Shown: piece after piece, positions 18,307 through 27,299 of the stretch
Layout: each line of letters begins with the position of its first letter
Numbering within the stretch: the first letter of the stretch is position 1
Assembly: GCF_030866765.1 (NCBI RefSeq)
Contig: NZ_CP133017.1
Coordinates: 1,145,001 to 1,209,000, forward strand
Reading direction: 5' to 3'
DNA: 64,000 nt
From: Paenibacillus silvisoli
GTDB taxonomy: Bacteria; Bacillota; Bacilli; Paenibacillales; Paenibacillaceae
Notes under the pieces: model-generated
Told to the model about the DNA's origin: nothing
The model's database searches: none
The model's input: only the letters and a program-made list of their open reading frames with translations
Translations under genes and position numbers: made by a program

Positions 18307-19455
18307 ATGAAAATTACGGATATTCGCACGTACATTCTCGGCAACCCATGGAAAAACTGGCTGTTCGTGCTCGTCGATACGGACGAGAACATCACGGGGC
18401 TCGGCGAAGGCACGCTGAACGGCTTTGCCAAAACGGTCGAAGCCGCCATCCACGAGCTGAAGCATCTCGTGATCGGACGCGATCCGTTCGACGTCGAAAC
18501 GATCAGCCTGCGGCTGTTCCGCGACGTCTACTCCGACGGCGGCCAAATTCAAGGCTCCGCGCTGGCCGCGATTGAAACCGCTTGCTGGGACATTATGGGC
18601 AAGGCGACGAACCAGCCGCTCTACAAGCTGCTGGGCGGCAGCTGCCACGATAAGCTGCGCGCCTATGCCAACGGCTGGTACCGCGGACCGAACACGCCGG
18701 AGAACTTCTTCGAGAAGGCGAAAATCGTCGTGGACAAAGGCTATACCGCGCTGAAGTTCGACCCGTTCGGCGCTGCATGGCGGACGGTCAGCCGGCAGGA
18801 TTTCGCGGCCGCGATCGAGAACATCGCGGCGGTGCGGGAAGCGGTCGGCCCGGATGTCGACATTCTCATCGAGGGGCATAACCGGTTCAGCGTGAGCACG
18901 GCGCTGCAGTTTGCCGACGCGATGCTGAAATACGAGCCGACATGGTTCGAGGCGCCGGTTCCGCCGCATCTGATTACGTCGATGGTCGAGGTGGCGCGGC
19001 GCAGTCCGGTGCCGGTCGCATGCGGCGAAGACTACTACTCGCGGGAACAATTCGCCGAGCTGCTCCGCCATGACGCGGTGCATATTATCCAGCTCGAGCC
19101 GCAGTTCCTCGGCATTTCCGCTTCGAAGCAGATTTGCGGCATGGTGCATGCCCATAACGGCGTGACGGCGCCGCACAGCGCGCAAGGGCCGGTCTGCTCG
19201 GTGGTGTGCAGCCATTTGAACATGGCGACGCCGAACTTCTATTTGCATGAAATTTTCGACGAGTTTAACGAGCCTTGGGAGGAGCATGTGCTGCAGCCTG
19301 CGCTGAAGGTGCAGAACGGCTACCTGCTGCCGCCGGAAGGACCGGGTCTGGGCGTCGAGCTAAACTTGGCGGAGATCGACAAGCATCCCTATCAGGTAGG
19401 CAACTGGCTGCCGCTCTTCAAGCAAGGCTGGGAGAAACGCGAAACGGTTAAGTAA
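18307..19455 (+). CDS. enolase-superfamily sugar-acid dehydratase (mandelate-racemase group)
   Basis: Probable Mg-dependent dehydratase of an aldonic acid, giving a 2-keto-3-deoxy acid. The 382 residues have the N-terminal capping domain and the barrel with metal ligands in LIEGHNRF (Glu and the base His two residues on), WFEAPVPP and ACGEDYY, plus the catalytic His in TAPHSAQGP. The E-x-H pair and second His match the galactonate dehydratase pattern. The ATG at 18307 begins MKITDIRTYI, the usual family start; upstream in-frame sequence belongs to the regulator's end. The likely sequence is dehydrogenase, lactonase, dehydratase. Substrate unknown (galactonate, fuconate and rhamnonate are candidates). 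Confidence 0.82.
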   Translation: MKITDIRTYILGNPWKNWLFVLVDTDENITGLGEGTLNGFAKTVEAAIHELKHLVIGRDPFDVETISLRLFRDVYSDGGQIQGSALAAIETACWDIMGKATNQPLYKLLGGSCHDKLRAYANGWYRGPNTPENFFEKAKIVVDKGYTALKFDPFGAAWRTVSRQDFAAAIENIAAVREAVGPDVDILIEGHNRFSVSTALQFADAMLKYEPTWFEAPVPPHLITSMVEVARRSPVPVACGEDYYSREQFAELLRHDAVHIIQLEPQFLGISASKQICGMVHAHNGVTAPHSAQGPVCSVVCSHLNMATPNFYLHEIFDEFNEPWEEHVLQPALKVQNGYLLPPEGPGLGVELNLAEIDKHPYQVGNWLPLFKQGWEKRETVK

Positions 19456-19526
19456 GCTGATTGAAGCCGACAGGGGCGTCCGAAAAACGGGCGCCCCTAT
19501 ATTCGCAGGAGAGGCGGCCTGGAGTC

Positions 19527-20297
19527 ATGAGCAGCTGGAACGGGAAAGTGGTTATCGTAACGGGCGGAGGCAGCGGCATCGGCCGCGCCGTCTGTCACCG
19601 GTTCGCGCGGGAAGGCGCCGCGGTTATCGCCGTTGACCGGCATGCCGAAAGCGGCGAGGCGGTGGCGGCGGAAATCGCCGAAGCGGGGTCCATGGCGGCG
19701 GCCATGCAGGCGGACGTTTCATCCGAAGCGGACGTAAAGCGGGTCGTGGCAAGCACGCTGGAGGTGTATGGACGAATCGACGTCCTGGTGAACAATGCCG
19801 CGGTATGCCCGCAAATGCGCATTACGGATATGAGCTTGCAGGGGTGGAACGAGGTCATCGCGAATAATTTGACATCGGTCTTTTTATTTTGCCGCGAGGT
19901 GCTTCCCGTCATGGCGCAAAACGGCGGAGGCGCCGTCGTCAACGTCAGCTCCGTGCACGCGCTTGCGACGCTTGACGGCTACTCCGCGTACGCGGCTTCC
20001 AAAGGCGGCATCGTGTCGCTGACGAGAGCCGTCGCGCTTGATTACGCGAAGCAGAAGATCCGGGTAAACGCGGTGCTGCCCGGCGCGGTACATACGCCGA
20101 TGCTGGAGCGCAGCATCAAGAGCCTGGATACGCCGCGCGAGGAGATTATGAAGCAGTGGAACGAGGCGCAGCCGATAGGCCGGGTCGGCGAGGCGGACGA
20201 AATCGCGTCCGTCGTCCTGTTCGCGGCAAGTCCGGACAATTCGTTCATGACCGGCGCGGTGCTCGTGGCTGACGGCGGAATGACAATCGATCTGTAA
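19527..20297 (+). CDS. short-chain dehydrogenase/reductase
   Basis: NAD(P)-dependent oxidoreductase of 256 residues. The cofactor loop is TGGGSGIG, the structural motif NNAAV, catalytic Ser in NVSSVHAL, and YAASK holds the Tyr/Lys pair. The end MTGAVLVADGGM is typical. Placed between the dehydratase and the lactonase, it most likely oxidises a sugar to a lactone. ATG at 19527 is used because the sequence MSSWNGKVVIVTGG then starts like its family; the ribosome site is weak (GGAG). Confidence 0.88.
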   Translation: MSSWNGKVVIVTGGGSGIGRAVCHRFAREGAAVIAVDRHAESGEAVAAEIAEAGSMAAAMQADVSSEADVKRVVASTLEVYGRIDVLVNNAAVCPQMRITDMSLQGWNEVIANNLTSVFLFCREVLPVMAQNGGGAVVNVSSVHALATLDGYSAYAASKGGIVSLTRAVALDYAKQKIRVNAVLPGAVHTPMLERSIKSLDTPREEIMKQWNEAQPIGRVGEADEIASVVLFAASPDNSFMTGAVLVADGGMTIDL

Positions 20298-20312
20298 AGG
20301 GGATAACGGGAG

Positions 20313-21251
20313 ATGCAGCAATCACAAGCACAATCGTCGCGGGAGCAGCAGCATTCGCGCAAGGCGGAGCTGGTTCTGGACGCGAAGGCAACGTTAGGCG
20401 AAGGGCCGCATTGGCATGCGGAACAAAAGAAGCTTTATTGGGTCGATATTATCGGCGGCTCGTTTCACCGGTTCGATCCGGCAGCGGGAACGAACGAGAC
20501 GTTCCGCGTCGGCAAATCGGTCGGCGCCGTCGTTTGCGACGCCGCGGACGGCGAAGCCGTCATTCTGGCGACGCGCGACGGCTTCGAGCGGTATCACTGC
20601 GTAACGGGGGAGCTTACGCCGATCGCCGATCCGGAGGCGCATCTGCAGGACAACCGGTTCAATGACGGCAAGTGCGACTCCGCCGGACGCTTCTGGGCGG
20701 GGACGATGCAGGATGTCGAGGAGGTCGTGACCGGTTCGTTCTACGTGCTGGATAACGACTTGAGCTGCCGCAAAGTGCACGGTGACGTCGGCGTTTCGAA
20801 CGGCCTCGCATGGAGCTTGGACGAAACGGTTCTCTACTATATCGACTCCATGAAGCAGACGGTGACAGCGTTCGACTATGATCGCGAGGCGGGCACGATC
20901 GGCAATCCGCGGCTTGCCATTGATTTTCAGCCGGAGGAAGGATTGCCGGACGGCATGACGATCGACAGCGAAGGCATGCTCTGGATCGCGCATTGGGACG
21001 GCTGGCAGGTGTCGAGATGGAATCCGGAAACGGGAGAAAAGCTGGACTCCATCTACGTTCCGGTTGCCAAAGCAAGCTCCTGCATCTTCGGCGGCGAGGC
21101 GCTGGACACGCTGTACATTACGACGGCGAGCGTCGGGTTGACCGAAGAAACGCGCGGCGCGGAGCCGCATGCCGGCAGCCTCTTCGCATGCAAACCGGGC
21201 GTCACGGGCACGCCGACGCATCTGTTCCGAAGCGACAAAAGTTTTACTTAA
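20313..21251 (+). CDS. SMP-30/gluconolactonase family sugar lactonase
   Basis: A beta-propeller lactonase of 312 residues, hydrolysing aldonolactones. Metal ligands are visible: Glu in LGEGPHW, Asn in VSNGLAWS, Asp in LPDGMTID; NRFNDGKCD and RFWAGTM are the family signature. It lies 15 bases after the dehydrogenase and completes a non-phosphorylative sugar oxidation set (dehydrogenase, lactonase, dehydratase). An aldolase and a transporter are not in the window. The N-terminal 17 residues are Gln/Ser rich and could be over-called. Confidence 0.9.
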   Translation: MQQSQAQSSREQQHSRKAELVLDAKATLGEGPHWHAEQKKLYWVDIIGGSFHRFDPAAGTNETFRVGKSVGAVVCDAADGEAVILATRDGFERYHCVTGELTPIADPEAHLQDNRFNDGKCDSAGRFWAGTMQDVEEVVTGSFYVLDNDLSCRKVHGDVGVSNGLAWSLDETVLYYIDSMKQTVTAFDYDREAGTIGNPRLAIDFQPEEGLPDGMTIDSEGMLWIAHWDGWQVSRWNPETGEKLDSIYVPVAKASSCIFGGEALDTLYITTASVGLTEETRGAEPHAGSLFACKPGVTGTPTHLFRSDKSFT

Positions 21252-21385
21252 TCTTTAGCGTTTTCGCCAACGGCGAATCTATCATTTTTATACGAAAGAG
21301 GTATAGTAAAGATAGAGACGGGCCGCGCTGAGACGGCAAGGCAAACCGGTCTCGCATCCGTTTTGCAAACGAGGAGATGGCGATT

Positions 21386-21901
21386 ATGAACCGACATGCA
21401 ATGGGCATCGCGCTGACCGTCATTGGGTTGGCGGCTTGTATTTCAACAGCATCGGCAGTCGATAATAAGGGCTACTCGCCCGTTACCCAAACTCCTGACA
21501 CGATTACGGCATACATCAGTGGGATGAACGAACAAGGCGGCAAGCTGCTGCTGCTGGCGGACCCGATCGCGTGGTACGAGGGCGAAGCGGCGGATGCGGT
21601 ATTCGTGAAGGAAGAGCCGGAAGCCGGCTTGGACTACGCGCCGGACGGGTACTATATCGTGAACGACGATGAGACGGCGGAAGCGCTGGAGGTTGACCCG
21701 AAAGCAGCAGTCATCATGCAGATTTACGATCGCGGAGGAAGCCTCGTGAACGCGGGGGCGGAGTGGAACCAAGCTATTTCGTTAGGGAAGTTCGAGTCGA
21801 TCTATCATTCGGACGGCCTGATCGACGTCAGCCAATATCCGTATCACCTCACGCTGAAGAACGGGAAGGTCGTTCGGATCGTGCAGCAATTCATTCCGTA
21901 A
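21386..21901 (+). CDS. secreted hypothetical protein
   Basis: A protein of 171 residues with a signal peptide (MNRHAMGIALTVIGLAACIS and a following ASA-type cleavage site). The mature part is acidic and contains ITAYISGM, LLLADPIAWYEGEAAD and the end YPYHLTLKNGKVVRIVQQ. I recognise this only as a recurring uncharacterised type in Bacillales and do not assign a function. The ATG at 21386 is chosen because GAGGAG directly abuts the ATG at 21377. A terminator follows. Confidence 0.7.
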   Translation: MNRHAMGIALTVIGLAACISTASAVDNKGYSPVTQTPDTITAYISGMNEQGGKLLLLADPIAWYEGEAADAVFVKEEPEAGLDYAPDGYYIVNDDETAEALEVDPKAAVIMQIYDRGGSLVNAGAEWNQAISLGKFESIYHSDGLIDVSQYPYHLTLKNGKVVRIVQQFIP

Positions 21902-21909
21902 ACCGATCA

Positions 21910-21950
21910 AAGCCGCTATCCAGCACGAGATGGATAGCGGCTTATTTTTA
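21910..21950. terminator. terminator between secreted protein and DUF805 gene
   Basis: A perfect 13-bp stem, AAGCCGCTATCCA/TGGATAGCGGCTT, followed by ATTTTTA. It serves the plus strand and possibly also the convergent gene. Confidence 0.92.
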
Positions 21951-21961
21951 CATGCTGGAGG

Positions 21962-22312
21962 TCAAGGCGCGAATTCCTTCGGATTAGGTCCGTACCGGTT
22001 CATACCGGGATCGCCTTCGAGACACATAAAGACCAGAAACACGATAAAGCCGATGATTGGGATGAAATTGATCAGAAACCACCAGCCGCTCCGGCCGGTG
22101 TCGTGCAGCCTGCGCACCGAAACGGCGATGCTCGGCAGCAGAACGGCCAGCGAGTAGATCGAGGAGAGCCAGCTCATGCCGAGTAAGCGAGCGAGCAGGG
22201 ACAGCACGAACGAAATGAGGATGTTGAAGAGCACGAACATCCAATACTCCTTGCGCCTTGCTCTTCCATCGAAGCCGACATAGTTGTTCAGCACCTTCAA
22301 GTACCAATCCAT
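21962..22312 (-). CDS. DUF805 membrane protein
   Basis: A 116-residue membrane protein with four helices. GFDGRARRKEYWMFVLFN and SVRRLHDTGRSGWW are the DUF805 (YhaH-type) signature. Role unknown. It is convergent with the secreted protein and divergent from the solute-binding-like gene. Confidence 0.88.
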   Translation of the reverse strand: MDWYLKVLNNYVGFDGRARRKEYWMFVLFNILISFVLSLLARLLGMSWLSSIYSLAVLLPSIAVSVRRLHDTGRSGWWFLINFIPIIGFIVFLVFMCLEGDPGMNRYGPNPKEFAP

Positions 22313-22433
22313 AGCCGAATGCCCACCTCTCCCTGCGGAATAATAGAGGCTATTAAGGAGCGGGAAGGATTAGAAGCGGTTGCGTTAAATTCTATAGCAA
22401 GAGGTCGATGTACAAACGCGGAGGAGGATCGGC

Positions 22434-23582
22434 GTGGAGAAGAGCGCGATGAAGATATTGTTTTATGGGTGGGGAATGGACCAGAGCTTGGCCTCATTCG
22501 AAACGGTTTGCCGTCATTATGCAGAGACGCGGGAGCTGGCGGAGATGGAGATCAGCTATGTAAACATTCTCGATTTGGACGAAAATATGGATTATCGTCG
22601 CGAGATCGGCAACGAATGCGATCTGATCGCAATGGTGCCCTCCGACTTTGATTATTTTTGCAGGCACGGGTATTTGGCTGACTTGACGCCTTTCATCGGG
22701 GAGTCCTTTAACCGACTGTTCATCGACGGACTTGAAGAGCTGGTCACGTATGACGGGAAGCACATGGCCATTCCGACGTTTACGGGCGTGATGGGCATCA
22801 TATACAACAAAGACTGGTTTCGTAAGGCGGGCATTCCTTTCCCTGCCCCGGGATGGAGCTGGGACGATTTCATGGAAGCGGCTCTGCGGTTTCGTTCGCT
22901 CTGCAAGGAACCGGAGCAATATCCCGTTCAGATTGCGTTCACGCTCGATATATTGGAAAGCGTCGTTCTTTCGAAGGGCGGAAGGTACGTTTCCGCTGAT
23001 GGAAAGTCGGTCTCAGGCTATATGGATAGCCCGGAGACGGCCGCAGCCATTGATTGGGTCCATCGGCTGATTTCGGAGGAGCTGTTGTCGCCCTATTCGC
23101 AGTCAGTGCTTCGCGAGTCCTTCGAGCAAGGGAATATCGGCATGATGGTGACGTGGCTGTATGACATTCCGCAGCATCAACTTGACCAAGCTGGGGTTAT
23201 AGGCATGCCTGTCATTCGCGGAGGCAACCCTGCAGCGCTCCCTCTGCCGAAAATGATCGGAGTGTCCAGCGCCAGCCAAGATCCGGAACGCGCCTATCGC
23301 CTGTTAGAGTACCTTACTTGCACGGAAAATGAATTTACCGGTCAACAAATTGATGGTCAAGTCTATTCCCTCAAACATGCAGCTGCCCCTTCGGAGAATC
23401 CGGTCAAGGCGTTCATACGAGAAGAGTTGAGGTACGCGAAAGCCGGAACCTACTTGAAAATCGCGGACTGGTACGGCGGCCTTTACGATCGGGAGCTGGA
23501 ACGCATATTGGAAGGAAAGCCAGCCCGGGAGGCGCTGCAAGCTCTTGCGGCAACCGTTGCATTGCGCTATATCATCCAATAA
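22434..23582 (+). CDS. extracellular-solute-binding-like protein without signal peptide
   Basis: A 382-residue protein with the fold pattern of family 1 sugar-binding proteins: DLTPFI, the central GVMGIIYNKDWFRKAGIP, GWSWDDF, and the C-terminal ISSxSxDPERAYRLLEYL-like region. It lacks a signal peptide or lipobox, so it should be cytoplasmic, which is unusual for this fold. GTG at 22434 follows GGAGGAGGA by five bases; an ATG at 22449 is an alternative. No transport genes are adjacent. It may be a ligand sensor or a remnant of a regulator-binding-protein fusion; no helix-turn-helix is seen in the preceding 120 bases. Confidence 0.65.
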   Translation: MEKSAMKILFYGWGMDQSLASFETVCRHYAETRELAEMEISYVNILDLDENMDYRREIGNECDLIAMVPSDFDYFCRHGYLADLTPFIGESFNRLFIDGLEELVTYDGKHMAIPTFTGVMGIIYNKDWFRKAGIPFPAPGWSWDDFMEAALRFRSLCKEPEQYPVQIAFTLDILESVVLSKGGRYVSADGKSVSGYMDSPETAAAIDWVHRLISEELLSPYSQSVLRESFEQGNIGMMVTWLYDIPQHQLDQAGVIGMPVIRGGNPAALPLPKMIGVSSASQDPERAYRLLEYLTCTENEFTGQQIDGQVYSLKHAAAPSENPVKAFIREELRYAKAGTYLKIADWYGGLYDRELERILEGKPAREALQALAATVALRYIIQ

Positions 23583-23625
23583 CGGCCTAACGGACAGTTT
23601 TCCCCGTTAGCCGCACTGGAAGAGT

Positions 23626-23833
23626 TTTGTACGATTTTTCATATACGTCGCATTGTACAACCGTTTCTTTGAGCGTATTTGAACGGTTATTCAACCATTT
23701 CGTCCAGTAGAACTGTCTCTTTAAGTCTATTTGTACGATATTTCATCCATTTCGCTTTGTAGACCCGCATATGCGACCCCATTTGTACGATTAATCATAC
23801 AAACTGCACTGCGTCTCTGAGAGTCGCTCGCCA
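23626..23833. repeat. 52-bp-period degenerate tandem repeat (TTTGTACGAT family)
   Basis: Unit starts TTTGTACGAT (23626), TTTGAACGGT (23678), TTTGTACGAT (23730) and TTTGTACGAT (23782), exactly 52 bases apart each time, followed by partly conserved TTTTTCAT/ATTTCAT. The last unit ends in an inverted copy, ATCATACAAA. The related element at 33060-33234 is in the opposite orientation. Nothing coding is seen from 23583 to 23915. Confidence 0.8.
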
Positions 23834-23915
23834 AAACGATTCTCCTAGGGGGATCAACAGCCATGCATAACAAAACCCGACATCGCTGCGATGTCGGGTT
23901 TGTTTTTGTTTTTGT

Positions 23916-25205
23916 TTATTCGAACCGCGCCAGGAAGTAGTTCTTCTTCCCGCGGCGAATGACCAGGTATTTGCCGTGCAAGCGCTGATCCTTCGTAATG
24001 ACGGTTTCGCTGCCGGACTGCTTCTGGCCGTTGATGGAAACGGCGCCGCCATCGATATCCTGCTTCGCTTGGCGCTTGGAAGGCGCTGCGCCGACCTCGA
24101 CCAGCAGGTTCATCAGGCTGACTTCCTCTTGATCCGCGGCGAACACGGTCGTCGGCATATCCTGCAGCGCTTCGATCAGCTCGTCTTCGCTGAGCTGCAC
24201 GAATTCGCCGGAGAACAGCGCCTGCGTAATTTTCTCCGCTGTAACGACCGCAGCCTCGCCATGCACCAGCTTCGTGACTTCGCGTGCCAGCTCGCGCTGC
24301 GCGGCGCGGCGCTCCGGATGCTGCTGAAGCTCGGTTTCGAGCGCTTCGATCTCCTCTTTGGACAAGAAGGTGAAGTATTTGAGGAACTTCACGGCGTCGT
24401 TATCGTCGGTGTTGATCCAGAATTGGTAGAACTGGTACACGGACGTTTTGTTCCGGTCCAGCCAAACCGCGCCGGATTCGGTCTTGCCGAACTTTTTGCC
24501 GTCGCTCTTCGTGACGAGCGGCATCGTCATGCCGAAGGCGCCGCTGCCGCCCATTTTGCCGATCAATTCAAGACCGGCCGTAATGTTGCCCCATTGGTCG
24601 CTGCCGCCGATTTGCAGGGAGCAGTTGTGGTCTTGGTGGAGTCTGTAGAAATCGTACGCTTGCAAAATCATGTAGCTGAACTCCGTGAACGAAATGCCGT
24701 TCGCCAGGCGAGAGTCGACGGAATCTTTAGCCAGCATGTAATTGACGGTAAAGTTTTTGCCGATGTCGCGCAGGAACGTGATGACGTCCAGCGGCGCGAT
24801 CCAGTCGTAGTTGCTCGCCAGCTTGGCGGCATTGCCTTCGCGATCGAAATCGAGGAAGCGGGAGAGCTGGTTCTTCAGTTTGTTCGACCATTCCGCTACC
24901 GTATCCGTCGTATTGAGCGAGCGCTCGGTGGAGCGGCCGCTCGGATCGCCGATCAAGCCGGTTCCCCCGCCGACGAGGGCGACCGGGATGTGTCCCGCTT
25001 GCTGGAAGCGCCGCAGGCACAGCACCGGAAGAAGATGGCCGATATGAAGGCTGTCGGCCGTCGGGTCGAATCCGCTGTACAGCGTGACGCTCTCTTCTTG
25101 CAGTTTCTTGCGGAAATTTTCCACGTCGGTCAGCTGGTGAATCAGCCCTCTGTACTCGAGGTCGTCCACGAGATCGAACGTGCTCTTTACGGTTTCATTT
25201 GCCAT
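23916..25205 (-). CDS. tyrS: tyrosyl-tRNA synthetase
   Basis: Class I synthetase that charges tRNA-Tyr. The 429 residues show the HIGH box (SLHIGHLLP, near residue 47), GGSDQWGN for tyrosine/ATP binding, the KMSKS-equivalent KFGKTESG, and a C-terminal S4 RNA-binding domain (SKRQAKQDIDGGAV). The start at MANETV is chosen because GGAGGG lies just before it; a longer form would begin inside that site. A Tyr-specific T-box leader precedes it. Confidence 0.97.
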   Translation of the reverse strand: MANETVKSTFDLVDDLEYRGLIHQLTDVENFRKKLQEESVTLYSGFDPTADSLHIGHLLPVLCLRRFQQAGHIPVALVGGGTGLIGDPSGRSTERSLNTTDTVAEWSNKLKNQLSRFLDFDREGNAAKLASNYDWIAPLDVITFLRDIGKNFTVNYMLAKDSVDSRLANGISFTEFSYMILQAYDFYRLHQDHNCSLQIGGSDQWGNITAGLELIGKMGGSGAFGMTMPLVTKSDGKKFGKTESGAVWLDRNKTSVYQFYQFWINTDDNDAVKFLKYFTFLSKEEIEALETELQQHPERRAAQRELAREVTKLVHGEAAVVTAEKITQALFSGEFVQLSEDELIEALQDMPTTVFAADQEEVSLMNLLVEVGAAPSKRQAKQDIDGGAVSINGQKQSGSETVITKDQRLHGKYLVIRRGKKNYFLARFE

Positions 25206-25231
25206 CGTAAATCCCTCCAAATTGGTATCCT

Positions 25232-25478
25232 AAACGTAAAAAAGACCCGCCCCTGTCATCGACAGGGACGAGTCATCGCGTTACCACCCTAATTGAGAAC
25301 GCCGCGGCATTCTCCACTCTATGTCCCATAACGGCGGACAACCGTCCGTCCCTTCTGCAGGCGCCTGCAGTTTCGGGACGAGAAGCTCCGGAATGTAATT
25401 CACGTTCAACCTGTACCGGCTTGCACCAACCGCCGGCTCTCTGGAAGCAGAATTTGAACGCTGCTGAGTTCCTTCATC
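25232..25478 (-). promoter_or_regulatory. T-box leader, Tyr specific, upstream of tyrS
   Basis: Read on the minus strand, stem I contains the AG-rich CAGAGAGCCGG block, then a specifier-loop GTGAATTACATTC with TAC (Tyr codon). The T-box core AGGGTGGTAACGCG lies at 25277-25290 (its TGG bulge pairs with uncharged tRNA-Tyr). A terminator hairpin follows (GACTCGTCCCTGTC/GACAGGGGCGGGTC) with a T-run at 25238-25244. Uncharged tRNA-Tyr would favour readthrough into tyrS. Confidence 0.95.
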
Positions 25479-25629
25479 GCTTATACTGTAATGACTTGAG
25501 AATACTGTATACGAAAATGGAGCTGAATGTCAACTTGGCGAATGCTGAATTTTTTGGGAGGGTTTTGGGCTGTTCGCGTAGTAATCGTAATAGGAGAAAG
25601 CATGAATCAGCGAGGGGAGACGATACGTG

Positions 25630-26148
25630 ATGTTTGATCCGACCATATTCGATAATTTGAAGGTAGCGATCGAGAATCAAGTCTACGATCTGGATAACAT
25701 AGCCGGTCAGATCCTGATCACACATCGGATCGACCGGCTGGAGATGGCCGTGATGGCGCGCGTATTCGCGATTCAGTTTACGCTCGTGAACGGCGCGGGC
25801 ATAACGGCCGAAATTCGGCTCGAAGCGTCTTTGAAGGATCTCGCGGGAGAGCTGTTGGATCAAGGCGGCAATCCCGGCTGCACGCTGCGGCTGCGGTTCT
25901 TTATGCCGGTTCACGATACGGCGGTCACGTGCAAGGCGGTCGAGGAGAAGCTGACGGCGATTTGGCAGCCGGAGCTGCCGCCTACGCAGACACTGAGCTT
26001 TGCCTATGGGGAGCAGCCGGTCAGCTATCATAACGAGATCGAGCTGCATTTCAACCGCAAGATCAACGAGGAGCAGATGGAGGATTTGCCGGAGCTGATC
26101 GACCATGTGATGCAATCGCTTGAGGCGTTGGACGAGCTGGGGTCATGA
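25630..26148 (+). CDS. hypothetical protein
   Basis: A 172-residue protein that I do not recognise. It has no signal peptide or membrane segment. The N-terminus FDPTIFDNLKVAIENQVYDLDNI and the C-terminus LPELIDHVMQSLEALDELG flank a beta-rich middle, so a small soluble alpha/beta protein is likely. ATG at 25630 is nine bases after GAGGGGAG; a GTG one codon earlier is possible. Coding bias matches its neighbours. Confidence 0.7.
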   Translation: MFDPTIFDNLKVAIENQVYDLDNIAGQILITHRIDRLEMAVMARVFAIQFTLVNGAGITAEIRLEASLKDLAGELLDQGGNPGCTLRLRFFMPVHDTAVTCKAVEEKLTAIWQPELPPTQTLSFAYGEQPVSYHNEIELHFNRKINEEQMEDLPELIDHVMQSLEALDELGS

Positions 26149-26268
26149 ATGGCTCCAAGCATCAGCAGGTATAGGCGATAGCAATGGAAATCATAGGATA
26201 TGGGTATTTAACGTCTCCCTCCACGCACGCTATGATAGTGACACGGAACAAGAGGGGGATGGTTAATC

Positions 26269-26970
26269 ATGGATAAAAACGCGCGCAACGTTCGAAGCAC
26301 CTTCGATGAGACGGCGGCGGTGTATGACGGCCAGCGGAGGAAGCTCATTCCTTGCTTTGACGACTTCTACGGCATAGCGGCCGCGCTGGCGCAAACGGAG
26401 GCCGAAGCCCCGTCGATACTGGATTTAGGCGCCGGGACGGGCTTGCTTTCTTCCCTCTTGCTGCAGCGTTATCCGCAGGCGAAGCTGACGCTCATCGACT
26501 TGTCCGATAATATGCTGGACATCGCGAGGCAGCGGTTCAAGGACGTCCCGGACGTCGCGCACCGATGTGAAGATTATACAAAATTCACGGCAGAGGGCGA
26601 GTTTGACTTGATCGTGTCCAGCCTGTCCATCCACCATCTTTCGGATGCGGATAAGCGGGCTTTATACCAGGCGAGCTTCGCCAATCTGAAGCCGGGCGGC
26701 ATCTTTATTAATGCGGATCAGGTGCTGGGACACACGCCGTATGTGGATGACCTCTATAAGTCGGATTGGAAGCGGAAGGTGGAGGCCAGCGGCCTATCGG
26801 CGCCGGAAATCGCGGCTGCCTACGAGCGTACGAAGCTGGACCGGATGGCAGGTTTACAGGAACAGCTGGGCTGGCTGGAGCAGGCGGGCTTTGCGGACGT
26901 GGACTGCGTGTATAAGTATTTTAACTTTGTAGTGATGTACGGGAGGAAGCCGAAAGAGGGATTGGGATAA
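26269..26970 (+). CDS. class I SAM-dependent methyltransferase
   Basis: A 233-residue methyltransferase. SAM-binding motif I is ILDLGAGTGLLSS, the acidic motif II LTLIDLSDNML, and motif IV FDLIVSSLSIHHL. The substrate cannot be told from sequence. GAGGGGG precedes the ATG. The stop codon overlaps or abuts the downstream phosphatase-like gene by ten bases, suggesting translational coupling. Confidence 0.9.
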   Translation: MDKNARNVRSTFDETAAVYDGQRRKLIPCFDDFYGIAAALAQTEAEAPSILDLGAGTGLLSSLLLQRYPQAKLTLIDLSDNMLDIARQRFKDVPDVAHRCEDYTKFTAEGEFDLIVSSLSIHHLSDADKRALYQASFANLKPGGIFINADQVLGHTPYVDDLYKSDWKRKVEASGLSAPEIAAAYERTKLDRMAGLQEQLGWLEQAGFADVDCVYKYFNFVVMYGRKPKEGLG

Positions 26971-27299
26971 AACTATTATTCGTATGCAGTCGCAATAAGT
27001 GGCGCAGCCTGACCGCGGAGAAAGTTTTCGAGCAGGCACAGGGGTTTCAAGTCCGATCGGCGGGCACGGAGGAAGCGGCCAGAGTGAAAGTGACGAGCGG
27101 CCATATTGGCTGGGCGGATGTGATTTTCGCGATGGAGAAAAAGCATGTGCGTAGGCTGACAGATAAGTTCCGGGGCGAGCTTTCGGGCAAACGGTTGATA
27201 TGTCTCGATATACCGGATGACTACCGGTATATGGACGAGGACCTTATTGAGATTCTAAAAGCAAGAGTGGCGGAGTATATCGAGCTTTCCGTTGAATAA
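26961..27299 (+). CDS. low-molecular-weight tyrosine-phosphatase-like protein, non-canonical start
   Basis: Continuous reading from 26961 gives about 112 residues including IKLLFVCSRNKWRSLTAE, the C-x3-N-x-x-R-S phosphate loop of the predicted tyrosine-phosphatase family COG4551, then VRSAGT and a conserved end LDIPDDYRYMD. The family normally begins MKLLFVCSRN. Here the matching codon is ATA (26967) with ATT at 26961; no ATG, GTG or TTG is in frame before a GTG at 27084, which would remove the catalytic cysteine. AAAGAGGG (26953-26960) is suitably placed for ATA. Either a rare start, a start loss, or a sequencing error. Confidence 0.7.
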   Translation: MGIKLLFVCSRNKWRSLTAEKVFEQAQGFQVRSAGTEEAARVKVTSGHIGWADVIFAMEKKHVRRLTDKFRGELSGKRLICLDIPDDYRYMDEDLIEILKARVAEYIELSVE

